From Amphritea sp. (GTDB lineage: Bacteria; Pseudomonadota; Gammaproteobacteria; Pseudomonadales; Nitrincolaceae), in NCBI GenBank assembly GCA_024679635.1, contig JAIBDA010000021.1, positions 1 through 16,404 on the forward strand: DNA of 16,404 nt, written 5' to 3'. This document shows positions 13,551-16,404 of this stretch, one piece after another. The notes under the pieces were generated by a model that saw only the letters and a list, made by a program, of their open reading frames with translations, ran no database searches and was not told the DNA's origin. Each line of letters starts with the position of its first letter. Within the stretch, counting starts at the first letter, position 1. The position numbers and the translations under genes were made by a program.

Positions 13551-13988
13551 ATGAAGCTGCCAATACAGACGGACGACGGCGTGCTGCCCATTTCTAATCA
13601 ATTGATCCAGATACTGACTAATGAGCTAATGAAGCACTATCCCAATCTGGAACAGTTTACGGATGCTGAAGTGATTACTTACAATTTCCGTGATCCTGAC
13701 TACTCAGCCGATCAGGGTGGCTACCATCCCGTTGAGATTCGCATCAGTAGAGCGGACATGGCCTTCCAGCTGGATTACCTTACGGACTTCTCTTTTGTTC
13801 GGTCCGGTTGGGACAACGAGCTCGCCAAGGAGATTGATTTCGACCTGGCAAATGGCTGCTGTGAGATCCGTTACTGCAAACCTATAACAATTAAGCAGGG
13901 AGCAGATATGTACAAGAGGTATCAGGAAAACTTTATCAGCTACTACAGCATGGACGTTTACGATGTCGATGTAAGCGTAGAATTCTAA
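13551..13988 (+). CDS. DUF2787 family protein
   Basis: 145 aa. It matches my knowledge of DUF2787, small proteins of gammaproteobacteria often found on mobile DNA. Diagnostic stretches are LPISNQLIQIL (12-22), TYNFRDPDYSADQGGYHPVEI (43-63), LDYLTDFSFV, ELAKEIDFD (about 90-98) and NFISYYSMDVYDVDVSV at the C-terminus. Function is unknown. The ATG at 13551 has only a weak ACAGG site. It is separated by 68 nt from the previous gene, so it may be transcribed with the YkvA operon or alone. Confidence 0.85.
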   Translation: MKLPIQTDDGVLPISNQLIQILTNELMKHYPNLEQFTDAEVITYNFRDPDYSADQGGYHPVEIRISRADMAFQLDYLTDFSFVRSGWDNELAKEIDFDLANGCCEIRYCKPITIKQGADMYKRYQENFISYYSMDVYDVDVSVEF

Positions 13989-14119
13989 GATAGTCACGTA
14001 CTTTCATAGCTTACGGACAGTGTGATAGACACGTTGGATTATGAATTAAGATTCGTAAGCCAGCCCCTAGGTAAAGACTGGAAAGACCTAAAGATAGACC
14101 GGAACCGCGCTCCAGCGGT

Positions 14120-14272
14120 TCAGGCCTTTCTTTTTTCTTCCTCACGCCCCCAAGCGATACAAGCTCTGATACGACGAACCACATCATTGCCCTCCTTAGT
14201 TTCCAGGAACTTTAAATCCCTTGTCTTCGGCAGTACACAATTCAGTCGCAGTCGGTCATCTTTAGTAGTCAT
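14120..14272 (-). CDS. Possible small basic protein (50 aa)
   Basis: Minus-strand frame from the ATG at 14272 to the TGA at 14120. The peptide is highly charged (about 14 Lys/Arg and 9 Asp/Glu) with a protein-like pattern: MTTKDDRLRLN, LKFLETKEG and VVRRIRACIAWGREEEKRK. No good ribosome site is visible, which counts against it. The reverse frame over the same DNA (plus strand, 14022-14300) is Ser-rich and looks less natural. The hairpin at 14102-14121 overlaps its stop and could end the transcript. Confidence 0.35.
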   Translation of the reverse strand: MTTKDDRLRLNCVLPKTRDLKFLETKEGNDVVRRIRACIAWGREEEKRKA

Positions 14273-14527
14273 TTTAGTAGGTTTTTTTAAGGGAAACTGA
14301 CTACCAAAAACCTTTCAATTTTCCATGCTCTATAGGGGTTCTCCGAGACAATCACCCCTCAGTTACAACTGGATTACTAATGACGGTTATTCAGAGACAG
14401 ATCAACGTACTGTAAAGCACTAAGGCCTTGCTCTGTTCCACTCTGAAACTGGATATTTCTCCAATGATCCTCTATGGGGTTTTCAGGGCAAGAAAAGGAC
14501 TATTTTGGCCCCCTAAAGCCCAAACAT

Positions 14528-14568
14528 TTGATTAGCGGCGATTCATCGCCATTCCATTAATTAATCAA
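14528..14568. promoter_or_regulatory. Nested inverted repeats upstream of parA, candidate partition operator/centromere
   Basis: Outer arms TTGATTA (14528-14534) and TAATCAA (14562-14568). Inner near-perfect palindrome GGCGAT-TC-ATCGCC (14537-14550). It ends 16 nt before the parA start. In type Ib partition systems the ribbon-helix-helix protein binds sites upstream of the ATPase gene. Confidence 0.5.
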
Positions 14569-14584
14569 AATTGGGGTATAACCG

Positions 14585-15196
14585 ATGCGATTCTTAATAA
14601 CAAATTTGAAGGGGGGCACAGGGAAGAGCGCCATCGCCCTTAACTTCGCGGCTTATACAGATAGCCTTTACATTACCAACGACCTTACGGCACCCGCTCA
14701 CCATGATGTGGTGCAGATAGAGCCGGATAAAAAGCGTATCCCTTTATCACTAACACGAGAGAAAGATGTTGTTTTTGACTTTGGTGCTCTTTCCACATAT
14801 CTGGATCCTAAGGTATCCCAGGTATTGAACCTTTGCGATGTGATAATCATTCCTACCCGTCCGGATCCACGCAGCATCAGTGCGACGTTGAAAACCTATG
14901 AACTTGTGCTTGAGTCTGGCAAGCCCATCATAATCATCATCAATCACTTTCGGGATTGGAAAAAGTACGATACAGCACGTGATCAGTTAATAAATCAGCT
15001 AGGGAGGGTCCCCATATTTTCGATCCGGGAGACGACCTTATTTGATCGCGTCAGCAGAGATGGTGTTGATTGGCTGCTTAACGTGCATAACGAAAAAGGG
15101 GAGTATCAGCTCAATAAAACTCGCCAGACTCATGAAACTATTTATGATCGAATTGTTGCTATAGGGATTGCTCATGAAATTAAAAACATTTGCTGA
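14585..15196 (+). CDS. ParA-family partition ATPase (ParF-like)
   Basis: 203 aa. Deviant Walker A K9-GGTG-K14-S, with the signature first Lys. Walker B-like VVFDF with D65. IIIPTRPD (motif 3 region) comes next, then IIIIINHFRDW. The small size and lack of an N-terminal HTH match type Ib ATPases such as ParF, which form DNA-associated filaments or gradients to segregate low-copy plasmids. The gene has GGGG about 8 nt before its ATG and overlaps the ribbon-helix-helix gene by 23 bp. The substrate-specific role could instead be another MinD/ParA function, but the partner and operator favour partition. Confidence 0.88.
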   Translation: MRFLITNLKGGTGKSAIALNFAAYTDSLYITNDLTAPAHHDVVQIEPDKKRIPLSLTREKDVVFDFGALSTYLDPKVSQVLNLCDVIIIPTRPDPRSISATLKTYELVLESGKPIIIIINHFRDWKKYDTARDQLINQLGRVPIFSIRETTLFDRVSRDGVDWLLNVHNEKGEYQLNKTRQTHETIYDRIVAIGIAHEIKNIC

Positions 15197-15380
15197 GGTA
15201 GAACAGACAATTGGCGGCAGACCAAAGGTGGGAAACATGAAGGTGCGTATGAGCTTTTATGTCAGTCAGCCCGAGGCTGAACAGCTTAGATCATTGGCAG
15301 ACAAAAATGCACGTCCTATCAGTCAGATGGTTAGATTGATTATCGGTGAATATCTGGCCTCTCACTCCATATCAAACTGA
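15174..15380 (+). CDS. Ribbon-helix-helix protein, ParG-like partition partner
   Basis: 68 aa. The flexible N-terminus is followed by strand KVRMSFYV (23-30), then helices PEAEQLRSLADKN and ISQMVRLIIGEYL, the classic CopG/Arc layout. The start at 15174 follows AGGGA by 6 nt and lies inside the ATPase gene. In type Ib modules this protein binds the upstream centromere, represses the operon and stimulates the ATPase. The first 20 residues could hold the arginine finger used for that stimulation; R17 is the only clear arginine there. Confidence 0.8.
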   Translation: MKLKTFAEVEQTIGGRPKVGNMKVRMSFYVSQPEAEQLRSLADKNARPISQMVRLIIGEYLASHSISN

Positions 15381-15390
15381 AAAAACGAGA

Positions 15391-15425
15391 CCTAACCTGG
15401 ACATCCAGGTTAGGCCCATTTTTTT
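15391..15425. terminator. Bidirectional terminator between the partition operon and the converging gene
   Basis: CCTAACCTGG-ACAT-CCAGGTTAGG, perfect 10-bp stem. It has a T tract on the right (15419-15425) and an A tract on the left (15380-15386), so it can end transcription from both sides. Confidence 0.9.
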
Positions 15426-15427
15426 AG

Positions 15428-16404
15428 CTACGCTGCACGTTTAATACGACGGATATTACGTACTCTCCTTTTCTTCTTCCTATCATGAACCAATCGATAC
15501 TTATAACCGTATGGGCCGATACCGTTAAACGTTATTTTATCTTTATTATTAGATCGTACTGGTGGTGTAACGGTGTAATCACGAAAGATTCCTCTGACAA
15601 AGCGATCTGTAACTGAATAGTGATTATTTCTTTTTACAGTCACGCCTGTAATACCAGACTCTGCAACCAGTTCTTTGAAATTAGAATGAGCGTTGCTGAC
15701 CTGCCTGAACGCATCCAGAATATATGTCTTAGCTTCTGGAAGCGTCATCACTGTTCCTTTCGGTAGATGTTTGAGACGGGTAAGTATCGGTTGAATGTAG
15801 AGATTACTCCGCGCAGAGTTATGAAATTGCCAAGCTTTACACCCCCTGTCCCGCTCTATTGCATCGAAGGCCTCCCACATATCAACCATCACATCCCGAT
15901 GAAGATCATGCCAGTGCTGTAAGATTCCATATTCCAGTGATTCATCAGAGAACTGCCTGATCATCGATGCGAGTAGAGACACTCCTTCTTCTGAGGGTTT
16001 TCCTGTCTGCTTTAAACGAGCGATTTCCCGTCTAACAGCGTCTTTACAGTTATCCAACGCGACATACCACTGATCCGCAATTGAGGCGAAAGCGTCATCC
16101 AGTCTTTTAGCGCCTTCATTGGAGCATCCAGCATCAATCTCAGTAACTTTGAACGCTAGCTTAGAAAACACTTGTCCCAAGGCTTGTTTCAGCCCGGCGA
16201 TATTCTGATAGCAAAGCCGAGTATTCGCCTCGAATAAGTTCGCCATAATTGCAGCGTCGTTAGCTACGATATTTGAGTGACGTATCCTCAGTGGCTCGAA
16301 GCTCAACAGGGCTTTCAGTGTTTCGTTCGCCTTACGGACTGTTTGCAACGTATCGCAATCGAGTTGAATCACTTCCGCTAGCTGCTTAGCAGCTTTTACC
16401 ACAC
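15428..16404 (-). CDS. Unknown protein (at least 324 aa), possibly continuing past the window
   Basis: I do not recognise this protein. The frame is open to the right edge. The first possible start inside the window is a GTG at 16402 with no room to see a ribosome site, so the true start may lie beyond. The bulk is predicted helical, with Leu-rich repeats such as LKALLSF, NIAGLKQAL and CKDAVRREIARLK. The C-terminal 90 residues change character: GITGVTVKRNNHYSVTDRF, then a short beta-like region, then a very basic tail (HDRKKKRRVRNIRRIKR) likely to bind nucleic acid. It converges on the partition operon. A replication or DNA-packaging role is possible but not shown. Confidence 0.8.
   Translation of the reverse strand, partial: VVKAAKQLAEVIQLDCDTLQTVRKANETLKALLSFEPLRIRHSNIVANDAAIMANLFEANTRLCYQNIAGLKQALGQVFSKLAFKVTEIDAGCSNEGAKRLDDAFASIADQWYVALDNCKDAVRREIARLKQTGKPSEEGVSLLASMIRQFSDESLEYGILQHWHDLHRDVMVDMWEAFDAIERDRGCKAWQFHNSARSNLYIQPILTRLKHLPKGTVMTLPEAKTYILDAFRQVSNAHSNFKELVAESGITGVTVKRNNHYSVTDRFVRGIFRDYTVTPPVRSNNKDKITFNGIGPYGYKYRLVHDRKKKRRVRNIRRIKRAA

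Larger units (their letters stand above)
13989..14584. other. Mostly non-coding region between DUF2787 and parA genes
   Basis: About 600 bp without a strong gene. It holds a 7-bp stem GAACCGC/GCGGTTC (14102-14121), a possible 50-aa minus-strand gene (14120-14272), an inverted repeat AGGGGT/ACCCCT (14334-14359), a small palindrome CAGTT-AC-AACTG (14360-14371), two similar tracts CTCTATAGGGGTT (14329) and CTCTATGGGGTTT (14470), and nested inverted repeats before parA (14528-14568). It is a candidate centromere and promoter region for the partition genes. Confidence 0.55.

Noticed and set aside
14022..14300. Plus-strand 92-aa frame
   Set aside because: Ser/Arg-rich peptide through a hairpin and a T tract, no ribosome site; the minus strand of the same region is more protein-like.
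1..16404. CRISPR array
   Set aside because: No regularly spaced short repeats with unique spacers are present; the repeats seen are few and widely dispersed.

Overview
The window looks like accessory DNA from a gammaproteobacterium, probably marine. The reasons are moderate GC content, strong GGAG-type ribosome sites, a DUF2787 gene (a family I know from Vibrio, Shewanella and relatives) and a tRNA-Leu(CAA) 3' fragment used as an attachment site. I cannot name the species. Almost everything present is mobile-element or defence DNA, and no housekeeping operon is visible.

Block 1 (1 to about 10622) reads as most of a pipolin, an integrative element that encodes its own primer-independent family B DNA polymerase (piPolB). 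From left to right it holds: a nearly complete type I restriction subunit HsdR on the minus strand, cut by the window edge; a duplicated hsdR leader flanking a small unknown gene; about 0.9 kb of non-coding DNA rich in repeats; a plus-strand run of tyrosine recombinase, small excisionase-like HTH protein, unknown 204-aa protein with an acidic tail, and a 940-aa piPolB-type polymerase with intact exonuclease and polymerase motifs; then an overlapping HTH-ImmA/IrrE protein and PIN-domain pair resembling a toxin-antitoxin module. The block ends at 10567-10622, where the 3' part of a tRNA-Leu(CAA) gene lies without its 5' part. I read this as an attachment site left by integration. Recombinase plus excisionase would move the element, the polymerase would copy it, and restriction and toxin-antitoxin functions would protect or stabilise it.

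Block 2 (about 10623 to the right edge) looks like a second element beginning at the same tRNA fragment. A strong terminator is followed by a second, P4-like integrase (10961-12139). A terminator then precedes a small operon of two unknown proteins around a YkvA/DUF1232 protein, followed by a DUF2787 protein. After about 600 bp of mainly non-coding DNA with nested inverted repeats comes a compact ParA ATPase with an overlapping ribbon-helix-helix partner, like type Ib (ParF/ParG) plasmid partition modules. A bidirectional terminator separates this pair from a converging unknown gene that runs to the right edge. Block 2 therefore combines an integrase with a plasmid-style segregation system.

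Limits: the outer ends of both elements lie outside the window. All family names come from motifs read by eye, and no database search was possible.
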